A model generated the notes under the pieces. That model did not search any database and was not told the DNA's origin. It saw only the letters and a program-made list of their open reading frames with translations. Source: Polycladidibacter stylochi (GTDB taxonomy: Bacteria; Pseudomonadota; Alphaproteobacteria; Rhizobiales; Stappiaceae). Taken from it: a stretch of DNA of 64,000 nt. Shown piece by piece: positions 1-9,359 of this stretch. Position 1 is the stretch's first letter, and each line of letters starts with the position of its first letter. The position numbers were made by a program, and so were the translations under genes. The stretch is from positions 186,001 to 250,000 of the forward strand of contig NZ_LLWE01000025.1 in the NCBI RefSeq assembly GCF_001562055.1. The letters are read 5' to 3'.

Positions 1-45
1 TCTCGTTTCCCTCATTGGTTATTCTTAGGACCGGATTGCTTCTTC

Positions 46-849
46 TTAAGGTAAGGGTAAATCAGTAAGAGAATGGCTAGCGACCTTTAATCGCGCCATA
101 ACATCATCGAGTGTTAGGCTATATAGCTGATCTATAAATGCGCCGCTAAAGCTACCCGGCCCATTTACTTGTTCTGCAGCTATCTCACCAGCCACATTAT
201 AGCAGCCAACAGCAGCTACAACCGCTTGCGCCAGGTTTTCTTCAGCGGCTAAAAACACGCCCATATACCCGGAGAGTGCGCAGCCCATAGCAGTTACGCG
301 GTCCATGAGCAGGCTTCCATTATCAATGGTGTAAACAGTACCGCCACAGTAGATGCGATCTTGCGCACCGGTGATACAAAGCACAGACTTACCGCTCAAA
401 AAGAGTGCTTGCCAGCGATCCAGCCCCAAATAGTGTTTTAGCGCCATTGCCTCTGGTAAATTACACCGAAGCACGCTTGCACCCTGCTCCAAGAGCCGGG
501 CCGCATAAGCACACCGTTGTTCTGAACGCTCCACTTTAACCGGGTCCAAAATCCAGCGCTTTGCTGTTTCAACGCACCTTGCACTGGCAACATTAATCGC
601 CGCTTCCCTGTGCTCTTCCCACATCCCCAAATTCATGGCAACAACATCAACACTATCAACAAATGCATTCATCTCTCTCGCTGCACTTGTCATTGAAGGT
701 GTGCCACCCGCAGCCAGGATAATATTGGCTGTTACATTCTGCGCGACTGGGTTGGTAAGGCAGTGCACTTTAACAGAGCGCTGCCGGACATTTTGCAAAA
801 CACATGCTACAGCATGGCTATCTAATATTGTGGGTATTATATTATTCAC
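46..849 (-). CDS. thiM: Hydroxyethylthiazole kinase
   Basis: ATP-dependent phosphorylation of 4-methyl-5-(2-hydroxyethyl)thiazole, a thiamine salvage step in the cytosol. The 267-residue length is normal for ThiM. The N-terminal block CLTNPVAQNVTANIILAAGG matches the substrate-binding motif, LDPV lies near residue 100, and AMGCALSG near residue 190 carries the conserved Cys-Gly of the ribokinase-like active site. The start is GTG at 849, preceded by a GAGG Shine-Dalgarno six bases upstream. A TPP riboswitch lies about 90 bases upstream, so expression should fall when thiamine pyrophosphate is high. The same strand continues beyond base 1, where a second thiamine gene such as thiE is plausible (inference). 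Confidence 0.93.
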   Translation of the reverse strand: MNNIIPTILDSHAVACVLQNVRQRSVKVHCLTNPVAQNVTANIILAAGGTPSMTSAAREMNAFVDSVDVVAMNLGMWEEHREAAINVASARCVETAKRWILDPVKVERSEQRCAYAARLLEQGASVLRCNLPEAMALKHYLGLDRWQALFLSGKSVLCITGAQDRIYCGGTVYTIDNGSLLMDRVTAMGCALSGYMGVFLAAEENLAQAVVAAVGCYNVAGEIAAEQVNGPGSFSGAFIDQLYSLTLDDVMARLKVASHSLTDLPLP

Positions 850-936
850 AGTGCGCCTCGCCCCAAGTATTGCGGCGAACAGCTAAGCACTGCGCAATTG
901 CCCTTATCATAAGGCAAGTAAAGCAAATCTAGCAAG

Positions 937-1031
937 CCAATTCCCTCCGCCGGAATAACCCGGATCAGGTTCAAGGAGTTGACAATATTGTCTCTCAGCT
1001 CAAAGCTTCAGGCTTTAAGCACCCCCATTGG
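937..1031 (-). promoter_or_regulatory. TPP riboswitch (THI element)
   Basis: On the minus strand the conserved core elements occur in order: GGGGGTGC, then GCTGAGA, then CTTGAACCTGATC followed by CGGGTTATTCCGGCGGAGGGA. The closing helix P1 is formed by CCAAT at the 5' end and ATTGG at the 3' end. It precedes thiM by about 90 bases. No clear oligo-U terminator follows it, so control by hiding the ribosome site of thiM is more likely than transcription termination (inference). Confidence 0.95.
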
Positions 1032-1208
1032 TATTGTTTTGCTAGCAAAACATTTTGAGAGTCTCAAGCAGTTTTTTACTGTTATAGTGGAAAGCAAGTC
1101 ACACTCAGGTATTGAAAGCAAGACACTTAGTTTTGTATGCAATCCAAACGCAGGTTGATCTTCAAGAAAAGCCTGCCAACACGCAAAAGCAAGCTTGGAA
1201 GAAATGCA

Positions 1209-1445
1209 ATGACACCTTTTTTTATAATGATTAAATGTGAGCTGGGCAAAACCTATAAAGTTGCCGACATGATTTCCGCAGCTGAAATTGCCTCGGAAGT
1301 TTACTCGACCTCCGGCGACTACGATCTACTGGTGAAAGTTTACGTAGAAAACCAACAGGATATTGGCCATTTTATTGCCGAGAATATTCATAATATCGAA
1401 GGCATAAAAGATACCAAAACAATTATCACTTTCAAAGCATTTTAA
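1209..1445 (+). CDS. Small Lrp/AsnC ligand-binding (RAM) domain protein
   Basis: A stand-alone effector-binding domain of the Lrp/AsnC family without a helix-turn-helix, 78 residues from the chosen start. The pattern CELGKTYKVADMIS, then STSGDYDLLVKVYV, then IAENIHNIEGIKDTKTII is the usual RAM/ACT-like fold of such alphaproteobacterial proteins. The ATG at 1209 is chosen because GGAAG lies about eight bases upstream; a longer frame from 1137 adds a basic stretch without a ribosome site. It may bind amino acids and form hetero-oligomers with full-length Lrp proteins (inference). It is divergent from thiM and convergent with the next gene. Confidence 0.8.
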   Translation: MTPFFIMIKCELGKTYKVADMISAAEIASEVYSTSGDYDLLVKVYVENQQDIGHFIAENIHNIEGIKDTKTIITFKAF

Positions 1446-1508
1446 TATCTAATGCAAGAGCGAGAAGCTGACGCGCCCGAACGTGTGCCAGCTTCTAACG
1501 CTTACATA

Positions 1509-2537
1509 TCAAGCCTTTGAAGGCGTTGAAGCCCGCCCTTGTCGATTGCGATTGTATCCCCGCTTCTTTTCGCGATAGATCACAAAAATCCCGGAGGCAA
1601 CAACAATCGCCGTTCCCAAAAGCACCTCAATTGAGACTTCGTCGCCAAATAATATGTAACCGAACAAAATCGCCCAAATCATATTCACATAGTCAAATGG
1701 CGCTATTGTTGAGGCATCAGCATAACGGTAGCTTTGTGTCAGCAATATTTGCCCGATACCACCGGCAATTCCCATGGTGACCAACAGCAAAAGCTCTGTT
1801 AAATTTGGCATAACCCATTCAAGTTGCGGGAAAATCCATCCCAATGGAAAGCTCATAAGACCAATGATGGCCGAACATACCGTAAACCAAAGTACGATAG
1901 TTGAAGCCCGCTCGCTAACACACAGTTGACGAACCGTAATCATAGCACAAGCACCAAAAAATGCTGATCCAAAAGCAGCTATAAGTCCAATCATTGAAGT
2001 TTCATCGCCTTGTCCAAGGTGCGGCGAGAGCATGACCATAACACCGATAAAGCCCACCCCAACCGCGCTCCAGCGATAAATGCGAACTTGTTCATGAAGT
2101 ATGAGAGCGGCCAGCACAACAACCATTAGAGGAGAAGAAAAACCGATCGCGGTTACATCAGGCAGGGACATGAAAGAATAGGCCGTAAAGCCACAAATCA
2201 TGGCAGTTACACCAATTATGGCACGCATAATATGCCCGCCAACTCTATTGGTATACGCAAGCTCACGCATATTCCCACCATAAGCCATCACAGCTAAAAT
2301 CGGTATCATGGCGAAAAAATTGCGGGAGAACACAATTTGTGTTGTCGGTACCGTTTCCGAAGCCCACTTGACGGCACTTGCCATGATAAAAAACAGTAGT
2401 GTTGAAGCGAGCTTAAACCCAATACCTAAGATAGGGTTGGCAGCAACGCTCTGGCTTTGTTGACGATTATTCGCAGTTGTCGCAGTTTTATCCGCCCTCT
2501 GCTCCATTTGTTTTTTTAATTGTTGTGGCGCACGCAT
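1509..2537 (-). CDS. DMT-superfamily (EamA) transporter
   Basis: An inner-membrane protein of 342 residues with two EamA halves of about five helices each, roughly residues 38-172 and 185-322. Each half ends in the typical acidic motif, LILHEQVRIYRW in the first and LFGDEVSIEVLLG in the second. The N-terminal 30 residues are polar and Gln-rich and the C-terminus is basic. Substrate is unknown; family members export or import small metabolites. The motif TIAPFDY in the second half is shared with the other DMT protein at 5981, so the two belong to the same subfamily. The start is uncertain: ATG at 2537 has only a weak ribosome site, and a second ATG lies at residue 11. Confidence 0.85.
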   Translation of the reverse strand: MRAPQQLKKQMEQRADKTATTANNRQQSQSVAANPILGIGFKLASTLLFFIMASAVKWASETVPTTQIVFSRNFFAMIPILAVMAYGGNMRELAYTNRVGGHIMRAIIGVTAMICGFTAYSFMSLPDVTAIGFSSPLMVVVLAALILHEQVRIYRWSAVGVGFIGVMVMLSPHLGQGDETSMIGLIAAFGSAFFGACAMITVRQLCVSERASTIVLWFTVCSAIIGLMSFPLGWIFPQLEWVMPNLTELLLLVTMGIAGGIGQILLTQSYRYADASTIAPFDYVNMIWAILFGYILFGDEVSIEVLLGTAIVVASGIFVIYREKKRGYNRNRQGRASTPSKA

Positions 2538-3021
2538 GGGTCCAGCTGCACTTTTCTACCAATACAATATCTTGGTATATGTGTTGAGAGGAAGACACAA
2601 AAAACGCAGAACTGCGCTCAGGTTGTCTAGGGTAAGCGAGAAAATCTCTTCTTTTCAATATGCCGACACATTTTAAAACTGACAAATGATTTAAGAAGTT
2701 AGTACCACTTAATTAGATTTCTATGCCAATCACCCTACGTCTAAATACAAAGGAATAATCCGCCACAAGTAAAATATTTGCAAGTAACAGAGTGATAAAG
2801 CTAAGCAAATTATTACAATAAAACAACAACCTAAACGAGAAAATTTACGAACAATAAAAGGCTTTACCAGTACCAGTTTTATGTGATGGAAGGTTTCTTT
2901 TCCTATCGCTAAGATCGCCATTACGCTGTGGAGGGTATCTCAAAATCCCCTTCCACATGTCAACGTAAGCACAAAACGATAAGTATTAACTGGCAGCTTT
3001 GTAGTTATAAGCACTAAAAAC
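2538..3021. other. Intergenic region, no supported gene
   Basis: AT-rich. Two short minus-strand frames (2488-2685 and 2730-2921) lack convincing ribosome sites and family features. The second would encode a 63-residue peptide with a hydrophobic middle; I do not call it. Confidence 0.6.
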
Positions 3022-3933
3022 CTACGGCATGGCGTAATCAAGCGCTTGGAGCTGGCTTTTCACTCTAGCAATAAATGACTCGGACACTTCACGATGAGCT
3101 GCTTGCAAGGGGCGTATGGCCTGCACTGAAAAAGTCAAGTCAACTTCCAGCGGCATTATTTTTTGCCGTTCACCTATCAATAGCGCTGCTGAAACAGCAT
3201 TTACAATAGCACAGCATTCCATCTCTTCAACGAACCTCATAGCTGTATCAACACCACGGCACGTTATTGTTACTTTTGGCTTTATCTCACGGCGATTTAG
3301 TTCTTCAAAAAAATAACTACCAAAAGGCAAAGCCTCAGGAGGCATGATCGTCTCGTAGTCTTCAAGAAACTCCAACCGAAACACTTTCTCCGCTGCAAGA
3401 TCATGATTTTTAGGTACTACGGCAACAAACTTATCCGAAATTAGATGATCCACTTTGAAATCCATTAGGTCAGCCCGTCCAGCGATAAAACCAATATCGA
3501 CATAGCCAGCCCGAACGGCAGATAATTGCTGCATACTGTACCCAAGTTCAAAAGCGAAAACTTGGTCAGGGTATTGCTTTTTCAACTCAGAGGTAACCCT
3601 AGGTATAATCAGGTTTGTTAGAATGGAGGGAGTTGATGTGACACGGAGAGGATCACTTCCCCCATACTTGAGCTCCCCAACAAGTTGCTCGACCCTTTCT
3701 AATTGATCAAATGCAACTTTGCTCTCCCTATAGAGTTGATGCGCTTCCCACGTGGGATGTAGTCTACCCTTTTGTGTCGTAAACAGTTTGAACTTAAGTG
3801 TATCCTCAAAATAGCGAAGATGACGAGAAACAGTTGGTTGTGTTAATTTTAGTATTTTCGATGCATCGGAAATACTTTTTGTTTCGTATATGACCTTAAA
3901 GATGTCTAGCCTATGAAAATTTATTATACTCAC
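3022..3933 (-). CDS. LysR-family transcriptional regulator
   Basis: A DNA-binding regulator of about 303 residues. The N-terminal winged helix-turn-helix has the LysR signature: LDIFKVIYETKSISDASKIL, then LTQPTVSRHLRYFED, then LFTTQKGRLHPT. A periplasmic-binding-protein-like effector domain follows from about residue 90 (DPLRVTSTPSIL, GYVDIGFIAG, FVAVVPKNHDLA). The open frame extends to a TTG at 3948, but GTG at 3933 has a GCAGGG ribosome site at normal spacing and gives the usual LysR N-terminus. The nearest co-directional gene is the M19 dipeptidase upstream; no divergently transcribed target adjoins it, so its regulon cannot be inferred. Confidence 0.9.
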   Translation of the reverse strand: MSIINFHRLDIFKVIYETKSISDASKILKLTQPTVSRHLRYFEDTLKFKLFTTQKGRLHPTWEAHQLYRESKVAFDQLERVEQLVGELKYGGSDPLRVTSTPSILTNLIIPRVTSELKKQYPDQVFAFELGYSMQQLSAVRAGYVDIGFIAGRADLMDFKVDHLISDKFVAVVPKNHDLAAEKVFRLEFLEDYETIMPPEALPFGSYFFEELNRREIKPKVTITCRGVDTAMRFVEEMECCAIVNAVSAALLIGERQKIMPLEVDLTFSVQAIRPLQAAHREVSESFIARVKSQLQALDYAMP

Positions 3934-4566
3934 ACTGTAACCCTGCAAAAATATAATGTTTTAGAATTTAATTCAGATACAAAGTCCGAATGAAACACTT
4001 ATAAGCACTTTTGCCTAAGTATTGAAAGATTGTTAATTGTAAATACCAAAGCAGATTTCAAAACTTGCCAATGATATACATAGTGTTTCCCATAAATCAA
4101 TAAATACATAACCTATTGATTATAATATGTAATTATTAATTTTTAAAAAAGATCAGCATGCTAATAGTAATAGTAGATTGATGGCACAACAAGCAGGTAT
4201 CATTTATTTTTATAGTTATCATAAAAAACTTTTCGGTTCACACATTCCATTTAAATGACTTCTTGAATAATACTAGCTACCTTGAACCTTGATAAGTAAG
4301 ATAAAACTACTTCTAAGTTACAATTAACAGTGTCACCCTCAAGTACACACCCTAATCTCTAAAATGATAATTCTTCATAACGTAAAAGCTGGTGGCCTAT
4401 TATAATCGCCAAAAAATCATGCATTACAGAAAGAAAGCTTCATTCAAAATACTTCGATAAAAGTCAAGGTACCTAATGGAATGTATCAGTTGAGGTAAAT
4501 TATGTAACGATTGATCCATAATGGCAAAGCTACCCAATACTTAATTATTGAAAGTAATATCGCCTT
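3934..4566. other. Long AT-rich intergenic region
   Basis: About 630 bases without a plausible gene on either strand. Strongly AT-rich, with many short A/T runs. It must hold the promoter of the LysR gene. The 3' end of the dipeptidase gene borders it, but I see no strong GC-rich terminator hairpin. Confidence 0.6.
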
Positions 4567-5736
4567 TCATTCCTCCGGTAATACTTGGTTTAACACCCTA
4601 ATCATATTCCCACCCATAATTTTCTCAAGCGCTTCACCGTCAAAGCCCAAAACACGCAGCTCGTGTGTCAAAACCGCCAATTCACTACTATCAAAACTTG
4701 TCGTCACCGAGCCATCGTAATCGGAGCCTAGCGATACATGATCAACGCCAACCAGATCAACCGCTGCCTTAATCGTAGCCGCAACTCCCGCCGGACTATC
4801 ATCGCACACAACAGTCTTCCAATAACCAATACCAATCACACCCCCGGTTTGAGCAATTCCTTTCATCAACTCGTCAGAAATATTACGAGCACTATTACAA
4901 TGCGAGTAAATACCTGTATGGCTGTTTACAACAGGCACATTCACCATAGCCAACACATCTTTAGCTACCTGCGGGCTCGAATGGGCCAAATCAATAACCA
5001 TCCCGCGCTCCATAAGCCCTTGCACGACAGCACGTCCAAAAGGCGTCAGCCCCTTGCCACTCACACCATGTAAAGAGCCACCCAGCGCATTATCAAAAAA
5101 ATGTTGTAAACCAATAACCCGATACCCTGCCTCAAACAAAGCATCAAGATTTTCCATATTGGCCAGCAACGCGTGCGCACCTTCAAGGCCAATAAGACCG
5201 CCAATGACCTCTTTCCCTTCCCTACGCATTTCCAGAACATCACGCAGATCTTTACGAGTTTCTACTATTATTAATTCTTCAGGAGCTTTTTGCGCAGTTT
5301 CTTCAAGCTTTTGGGCTTGAAACAATGCTCTTTCAAACAGACTCCCCCAAGTTTTAGGGGGCCATAACTGGGCGATCAGTAACGGTGTAATTCGATCGCG
5401 GGCATCACTTGGGTTCGCACGATAATTCTGACCAGCCGGACTTTTCGTCACGACTGTGAATACTTGAAAAGCAACATTGCCCTCTCGCAATCTTGGCAAG
5501 TCAACATGGCCATAACTGCCCCTCTCACGTAAGTCCCGGTTCCAAAGTAGCGTATCGGCATGCCAGTCACCTACAATCAGTTTATCGTGTACCTGCTGGC
5601 TTGCTTTACTCACAACGTACGGCTGATGCACACGTACTCTATTCATTTTTGACTCAACGAAGCCAGGAGCAAACCCAAAAAAAGCAACCCCCAGGGCAAT
5701 AAATATTAATAAAAATCCATAGATAATCTTTTTCAT
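4567..5736 (-). CDS. Membrane-anchored dipeptidase, peptidase family M19
   Basis: A zinc dipeptidase of the renal-dipeptidase family that hydrolyses dipeptides, sometimes those with a D-residue. An N-terminal hydrophobic segment (residues 4-24 from this start) should anchor it in the inner membrane facing the periplasm. Metal-site motifs are present: GDWHADTLLW (His-x-Asp), GLEGAHALL (bridging Glu), LQHFFDNALGG, DLAHSS and SHTG (His), and GSDYDG near the C-terminus. Length about 389 residues is normal. ATG at 5736 is chosen over 5763 because GGGGTGG precedes it closely. The substrate is unknown. It may recycle peptides or cell-wall fragments (inference). Confidence 0.9.
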   Translation of the reverse strand: MKKIIYGFLLIFIALGVAFFGFAPGFVESKMNRVRVHQPYVVSKASQQVHDKLIVGDWHADTLLWNRDLRERGSYGHVDLPRLREGNVAFQVFTVVTKSPAGQNYRANPSDARDRITPLLIAQLWPPKTWGSLFERALFQAQKLEETAQKAPEELIIVETRKDLRDVLEMRREGKEVIGGLIGLEGAHALLANMENLDALFEAGYRVIGLQHFFDNALGGSLHGVSGKGLTPFGRAVVQGLMERGMVIDLAHSSPQVAKDVLAMVNVPVVNSHTGIYSHCNSARNISDELMKGIAQTGGVIGIGYWKTVVCDDSPAGVAATIKAAVDLVGVDHVSLGSDYDGSVTTSFDSSELAVLTHELRVLGFDGEALEKIMGGNMIRVLNQVLPEE

Positions 5737-5980
5737 CACCACCCCGATACATTCTATATGCATAAAAATATACAGTATTTATAATATAAAATTTGCAAGT
5801 AAAATAAACAGTCAATATTCACAAATGCACTTTACTAGTAATTGCTATTCTTGAATTATAATTGACCCTAGTGTTGACGGCCCCTATATTGCCTCAAACC
5901 ACACAGAACCATTAAAGCAATAATCCTTCAAACCAGACACATGCTTTAAAAGAACAAAAACGGTTAGAAAGCATCAATTA

Positions 5981-6961
5981 ATGAGCGAAGATAAATGTGG
6001 CGTTGAAACATCGACAAATACTGCCACTTATTTGCCCCAAAAACTAATAGGCTACTGGCAGCAAATGCCCGGCAACTCCAAGGGTATTGCGTGGGCTTTA
6101 CTGGCAACTTTTATTTTTGCATGCGTTAGTGCAACAATCAAACTACTGGGCGATGGAATGCACGTAACGCAAATACTGATGTTGCGCCAAGCCTTTATGT
6201 TTTTAATTTCTCTGCCGGTAATTATTCGCTCTTACCCGCAATCACTAACCACAAAAGCCCCTCTGCTTCATCTTTCAAGAACAGTGCTCGCCTCACTCAC
6301 CATGCTGCTAGGCTTCACGGCAATCATCCATTTACCATTGGCAGATAGCACCGTCATTGGCTTTGCACGCACTTTTTTCCTAACAATTTTTGCAATCCTG
6401 TTTCTTGGGGAACGTGTCGGTATTCATCGTTGGGCAGCGACAATTCTAGGGTTTATAGGCGTACTCATCATCGTTGAAGGTGCAGGCCAAGAAGGATTGA
6501 ATATTTACTCACTCATGGCATTAACCGGTGCAGCGCTCGCGGCCATGGTGGGCATCATCCTACGCAAAGTCTCCCAAGTAGACCTACCAATCACCATACT
6601 GACTTTTCAGGCCGTTTCGGTCGGTTTGGTCATGGCACCGTTTGCTATCTACAACTGGCAACCACTTACCATGCACAGCGCACTATTAATTCTGGCATTA
6701 GGTAGTTTTAGCTGGATGGCGCAAATGTGCAATATTCAGGCCATGCGAAACGGTGAAGCCACAGCCATCGCCCCGTTCGATTACACACGCCTCATTTATG
6801 CGACCATAATCAGCATTTTACTATTTAGCGTCTGGCCGACAATGAACACGTATGTCGGCGCTTTCATTATCGTTGCAGCTTCCCTATACACCATGCGCCG
6901 AGAGGCTATTTTGGGCAAAAAAGTTGCCTCATGCACCAAAACCAAAACGGATGCGCCCTAA
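5981..6961 (+). CDS. DMT-superfamily (EamA) transporter
   Basis: An inner-membrane protein of 326 residues with two EamA repeats, about residues 35-165 and 178-312. The first half ends in LFLGERVGIHRWAATILGF, the classic EamA Gly-Glu motif. The second half contains AIAPFDYTRLIY, matching the APFDY motif of the DMT protein at 1509. Unlike the first half, the second lacks a clear Gly-Glu at the matching position. Substrate unknown. It is divergent from the dipeptidase gene with a 244-base AT-rich intergenic region between them, and convergent with the acyl-CoA ligase. Confidence 0.88.
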   Translation: MSEDKCGVETSTNTATYLPQKLIGYWQQMPGNSKGIAWALLATFIFACVSATIKLLGDGMHVTQILMLRQAFMFLISLPVIIRSYPQSLTTKAPLLHLSRTVLASLTMLLGFTAIIHLPLADSTVIGFARTFFLTIFAILFLGERVGIHRWAATILGFIGVLIIVEGAGQEGLNIYSLMALTGAALAAMVGIILRKVSQVDLPITILTFQAVSVGLVMAPFAIYNWQPLTMHSALLILALGSFSWMAQMCNIQAMRNGEATAIAPFDYTRLIYATIISILLFSVWPTMNTYVGAFIIVAASLYTMRREAILGKKVASCTKTKTDAP

Positions 6962-7028
6962 TACCAAATTTCAAAATCATCCGGCAGCAACCCCAACAGC
7001 CCATGAAACAAGGTTGCTGCCGATATGC

Positions 7029-8687
7029 CTAGGTGATTTCATCTGCCTGCTTCATGGCTTCTTCTTCAACCAGCTCTTTTTTGGAAAGCTTGCCAACAAG
7101 GGTTTTGGGTAGCTCCTCGCGAAACTCGATAGATCTTGGCATTTCGATTTTCGAAATATGTTCTTTCAAAAATTCCTTTAAATCGGCTTCGCTCACACTT
7201 TCACCATCACGTAGTTTAACAAAAGCCTTGGGAGCTTGCCCTCTGTAATCATCGGGTATGGCAATCACAATAACTTCAGCGACAGCAGGATGCTGATACA
7301 TCGCCTCTTCAATCACTCTGGGGTATACATTATAGCCAGAGCATAAAATCAAATCCTTGATCCGGTCTACCAAGTATATAAAGCCATCCTCATCGCGATA
7401 CCCCACATCGCCAGTATGAAGCAATACACCGTCTTCTAGCGTTTTCTCAGTTTCTTCTGCACGATGCCAATAACCTTTCATAACCTGTGGTGCCTTAATA
7501 CAAAGCTCGCCTTTTTCGCCTTCTTCAACCACTTTTCGAGGTTCTTCGAGATCACGAAATTCAACATAAGTTCCAGGTACAGGCACCCCAATAGAACCAT
7601 CCTTGCCACTACCATCAAGCGGGTTGGCACAGGCAATAGGTGAGGTCTCGGTTAATCCATAACCTTCCACCAATACACAGCCAGTGAGACGTTCAAACTC
7701 TTGCTTCACCTCGACAGGAAGCGGAGCTCCTCCGGACATGCAATATCGTATAGATGAAAGATCATATTGGGGCGTAAGTGGTGAGTTATTGATAGCCGTG
7801 TAAATCGTCGGCACACCGGCAAATAATGTCGGCTTCGTTCGCTGTGCCGTATCAAGCAACATTTTCAAATCAAAACGGGGAAGCAATACCATTTCTGCGG
7901 CCATCAGTACAGATAGATTCTGCAATACTGTCATGGCAAAAACATGAAAGAAAGGCAACACACAAAGGGTTTTCTCTTCACCAAGCGTGGTATCGAAATA
8001 AAGCTCACGCATTTGCTCCATATTGGCAGAAATATTGGCATGTGTGAGCATCGCCCCTTTGGGAACACCTGTGGTGCCTCCTGTATATTGCAAAACGGCA
8101 ATATCATTTTGTGGGTCGATAGGTGCTTTCTCGTAGGTCCCTGTTTTCGATGTAATCTGGGCAAACGAAATATGCTTATCATCATAGATGATTTTTGCCC
8201 GGTCTTTACCTTTAAGTAGCGTGAACAAAAGTTTCTTGGGCTGAGGTAGAATATCTGCTAACCGGCAAACAATAATCTTCTCTAATGCTTTATCTTGCCG
8301 CACAGCTTCGACCACATCATAAATGACTTTCAGGTCCATCGTGATCATCAGTTTGATGCCAGCATCGCGCGCTTGAAAAGCGATTTCCCGCTCCACATAA
8401 AGTGGGTTGAAATTAACCACAATGGCACCAAGACGTAGTATTGCGAAATAGAAGATCGGATAATAGGGCGTATTGGGTAAGCAAAGCCCGACACAATCAC
8501 CTTTACGCACCCCTTGTGCGTATAACCCATGGGCAGTACGCTCCACCAACTCGCCGATCTCTCCATAAGTAAGCTTTTTGCCCATAAAGTCTGTTGCAGG
8601 CTTATCAGCAAACCGTGAAATTGTATCATCCAGGTATGAACATAAGGGACGCGGACTAAATTTCTGAACCCATTCTTCTGCTTGCAT
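7029..8687 (-). CDS. fadD: Long-chain fatty acid-CoA ligase
   Basis: Activates fatty acids to acyl-CoA with ATP, through an acyl-adenylate, for beta-oxidation or lipid synthesis. The 552-residue protein has all ANL-family motifs: YTGGTTGVPKGAML (phosphate-binding loop, near residue 200), GYGLTETSP, HTGDVGYRDEDGFIYLVDR with the hinge region, and TLVGKLSKKEL with the C-terminal catalytic lysine. ATG at 8687 fits; GGGGGAAATGCCAT-type purine-rich sequence lies upstream. It is monocistronic, with long intergenic DNA upstream. Chain-length preference cannot be read from the sequence; fadD is used as the usual symbol for this class. Confidence 0.88.
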   Translation of the reverse strand: MQAEEWVQKFSPRPLCSYLDDTISRFADKPATDFMGKKLTYGEIGELVERTAHGLYAQGVRKGDCVGLCLPNTPYYPIFYFAILRLGAIVVNFNPLYVEREIAFQARDAGIKLMITMDLKVIYDVVEAVRQDKALEKIIVCRLADILPQPKKLLFTLLKGKDRAKIIYDDKHISFAQITSKTGTYEKAPIDPQNDIAVLQYTGGTTGVPKGAMLTHANISANMEQMRELYFDTTLGEEKTLCVLPFFHVFAMTVLQNLSVLMAAEMVLLPRFDLKMLLDTAQRTKPTLFAGVPTIYTAINNSPLTPQYDLSSIRYCMSGGAPLPVEVKQEFERLTGCVLVEGYGLTETSPIACANPLDGSGKDGSIGVPVPGTYVEFRDLEEPRKVVEEGEKGELCIKAPQVMKGYWHRAEETEKTLEDGVLLHTGDVGYRDEDGFIYLVDRIKDLILCSGYNVYPRVIEEAMYQHPAVAEVIVIAIPDDYRGQAPKAFVKLRDGESVSEADLKEFLKEHISKIEMPRSIEFREELPKTLVGKLSKKELVEEEAMKQADEIT

Positions 8688-9359
8688 ATGGCATTTCCCC
8701 CGAGCTAAGAACCGAAACCACGCCTCCCACCAGCACCTATCAGTTCTTCATAAAGTAAGTTTAGTATAAGTGTTTTTACATATTTATTACTGTCATTTCT
8801 AGTGCTGAGCGTGCACAAGGTTAACCTTTACGTCAACATCACCTTTGGATCTATCTTTGCTATTGCATCCGCGTTTTAGCTAATTTCAGCATGAGTGACC
8901 TTTACCCTAGGATAATTATAGTTGTAATAATTATACATAACAACCCACACTCAATAGTTTAAAGGGTTACAATCATGCATCTGGATACTTTTTCACATAA
9001 AGAAATAATATTCGCATATTCTTTATGTTTTACGGTACTCTGTAGAGCGCTCAAGTTAGCTACATACTAGGCGTAAAGTCTCAAACACTGAGAAAACGAT
9101 AAAATTTCTAATAATTGTGAATACAATCAATTAAATCACACGAATAACCCCAATGCATCCTTGAATATTCCCATTTCAATGTTGGTTTCCACTTGCATTT
9201 CTTTCCATCTAGAAGCAATAAGACTGCATAAACTAAAGGTCTATATGCCGCAGATCTTCACCTAGGATTCTTCGGCTCAGCCGGGTGTTAACTACAAGCC
9301 AACATGCTCGTAGGAACACGATAAAAATTATGACATAAAAGCACAGACAAGGAACTGTA
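8688..9359. other. Long divergent intergenic region between fadD and zwf
   Basis: About 670 bases without a supported gene. It holds both divergent promoters. One inverted-repeat-like element, TGTAATAATTATACA at 8933-8947, flanked upstream by a 9-base direct copy of ATAATTATA (8922-8930 and 8937-8945), could be an operator. An AAGGA ribosome site for zwf lies at its right end. Confidence 0.5.

Noticed and set aside
2730-2921. 63-codon ORF, hydrophobic, minus strand
   Set aside because: Chance hydrophobicity from AT-rich DNA; no ribosome site, no partner gene.
8933-8947. HexR-like site TGTAATAATTATACA upstream of zwf
   Set aside because: It only partly matches the known HexR palindrome, lies over 400 bases from zwf and sits in AT-rich DNA where such words arise by chance.
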